Source: Syntrophaceae bacterium PtaB.Bin038
GTDB taxonomy: Bacteria; Desulfobacterota; Syntrophia; Syntrophales; UBA2192
Reading direction: 5' to 3'
Length of the DNA stretch: 8,349 nucleotides
Assembly (NCBI GenBank): GCA_002067855.1
Contig: MVQS01000103.1
Coordinates: forward strand, 1-8,349
A program made the position numbers and the translations under genes. The notes below the pieces were generated by a model that was not told where the DNA came from, did not search any database, and was given only the letters and a program-made list of their open reading frames with translations. This document shows positions 7,810 to 8,349 of the stretch, piece by piece. How positions within the stretch are numbered: position 1 is the stretch's first letter; each line of letters begins with the position of its first letter.

Positions 7810-7871
7810 CGCTTCCATCCTCCTTTCTCAGATTTTCCCGTAAAAGTCGGATGTCAGCTTTGGCAGAAAGT

Positions 7872-7984
7872 AAAAAACCACCAGACCCGTGCGAGTGTGG
7901 TGGCAAACAACCTCAAACCTCAAACTGCGTGTCCCCTAACTTTTACTGCACCCTGACGGTTCGCTATCTGTCGCCGCCAGGTCG
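7872..7984 (-). ncRNA. Candidate structured csp leader, attenuator or small RNA
   Basis: Downstream of the TTGACA promoter, the minus strand gives two hairpins. The first pairs 7981-7974 with 7959-7952 (8 pairs, one G-T wobble, 14-base loop), almost at the predicted 5' end. The second pairs CCACCA with TGGTGG (7903-7898 with 7883-7878), then, past a C-C mismatch, ACTC with GGGT, around a 4-base loop. It is followed at once by T6 (7877-7872), the form of an intrinsic terminator. It lies 62 bases before the csp start. It could be a conditional attenuator in a roughly 175-nt csp leader, or the end of a separate roughly 110-nt small RNA. No known RNA family is recognised. Confidence 0.45.
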
Positions 7985-7990
7985 GGGTGA

Positions 7991-8019
7991 ACACTAATAC
8001 AGCCGGGGCCGGATGTCAA
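7991..8019 (-). promoter_or_regulatory. Candidate csp promoter
   Basis: The minus strand has a perfect TTGACA at 8019-8014. With a 17-bp spacer the -10 is TAGTGT (7996-7991, 3 of 6). The better-looking TATTAG (7999-7994) would need a 14-bp spacer, which is too short. Transcription would begin near 7984, giving a long csp leader of about 175 nt. The -35 is convincing and the -10 is not. Confidence 0.45.
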
Positions 8020-8067
8020 GTGATTTTATCGACGGGGGGCGACATGAGGGCTGCTGCGCTTTGCCCC

Positions 8068-8096
8068 TTTATTTCGGTGCCCCCGATGGATACAAT
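8068..8096 (+). promoter_or_regulatory. Candidate promoter of the FprA-type gene
   Basis: TACAAT (8091-8096) is a 5-of-6 match to the -10 box, and a weak TTTATT lies 17 bp upstream (8068-8073, 3 of 6). The start would fall near 8103, giving a leader of about 40 nt. The weak -35 suggests an activator may be needed. I found no clear operator palindrome. Confidence 0.45.
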
Positions 8097-8142
8097 AGGG
8101 TCACGGCGAAAAGAAACGCGCATCCGCATCGGGAGGTGTTGA

Positions 8143-8349
8143 ATGGTGACGGAACTGATGAAGGGCGTCTACTGGGTGGGCATCGTCGACTGGGGCCTGC
8201 GGAAATTCCACGGCCACGAGCTGTCGACCCACCGGGGATCCACCTACAATTCCTACCTCATCCGGGACGAGAAAACCGTCCTGGTCGACACGGCCTGGGC
8301 CCCCTTCAAGGAGGAGTGGCTCGAGAACATCAGGGCCGTCGTCGACCCG
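8143..8349 (+). CDS. fprA: FprA-type flavodiiron protein, N-terminal fragment
   Basis: This is the first 69 residues of an A-type flavoprotein (flavodiiron protein, rubredoxin:oxygen oxidoreductase family), running off the right edge. The residues GVYWVGIVDWGLRKFHGHEL, STHRGSTYNSYLI and KTVLVDTAWAPF are the conserved opening of the metallo-beta-lactamase-like diiron domain. The HxExDH metal ligands, the rest of that domain and the flavodoxin domain would lie beyond the window. These cytoplasmic enzymes reduce O2 to water, or NO to N2O, and protect anaerobes from oxygen. The ATG at 8143 follows a strong GGGAGGTG (8131-8138). The gene is transcribed away from csp. Whether a rubredoxin domain is fused at the C-terminus cannot be seen. 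Confidence 0.88.
   Translation, partial: MVTELMKGVYWVGIVDWGLRKFHGHELSTHRGSTYNSYLIRDEKTVLVDTAWAPFKEEWLENIRAVVDP

Noticed and set aside
8030..8087. Possible long-range stem GGGGGC with GCCCCC before the FprA-type gene
   Set aside because: It has six pairs with a loop of nearly 50 bases and weak flanking pairing, which is expected by chance at this GC content.

Overview
This 8.3 kb window is GC-rich and densely coding. It looks like a chromosomal segment of an anaerobic Desulfobacterota/deltaproteobacterium, perhaps a Syntrophia-type lineage. That placement is an inference. It rests on the base composition, a partial FprA-type flavodiiron protein at the right edge, a divergent YchF/DUF933-type GTPase next to typA, and a DUF6125-like protein. 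I see no phage, IS, CRISPR, tRNA or rRNA signature.

Layout. (1) Positions 63-569 hold the wreck of a DMT/EamA-family transporter. Its start, its end and several helices are recognisable, but the reading frame changes twice and blocks are missing. (2) Positions 696-2610 (+) are a tight three-gene operon: a YiiX-like permuted papain-fold cysteine hydrolase, a hotdog acyl-CoA thioesterase and a small cysteine-containing DUF6125-like protein. (3) Positions 2706-4040 (+) encode a lipoprotein with LysM, YkuD L,D-transpeptidase and SPOR domains, a cell-wall enzyme probably directed to the division site. (4) Positions 4146-7809 (-) converge on it. In transcription order they are a CspA-family cold-shock protein, TypA/BipA, a YchF-like P-loop NTPase with altered switch motifs, and a three-helix small membrane protein. 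(5) Positions 7819-8142 are a gene-free divergent control region. (6) Position 8143 to the right edge (+) is the N-terminus of an FprA-type flavodiiron protein.

How the parts fit. Cold-shock protein, TypA (linked elsewhere to 50S maturation and low-temperature growth) and a YchF-type NTPase form a same-strand block with a translation and cold-adaptation theme. A strong intrinsic terminator separates csp from typA, so the two are only partly coupled. The gene-free region holds the most interesting non-coding signal. A perfect TTGACA box on the minus strand is followed by a roughly 110-nt stretch with a 5'-terminal hairpin and then a terminator-like hairpin plus T6, all upstream of csp. This suggests an attenuated cold-shock leader or a small RNA. 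A second unusual signal is a promoter placed so close to the small membrane protein's ATG that its mRNA would be leaderless.

No clearly new multi-gene defence or biosynthetic system is visible. The candidates for novelty are the csp leader, the leaderless membrane-protein gene, the G-rich 7-bp repeat, the divergent YchF paralogue and the hydrolase/thioesterase/DUF6125 operon.
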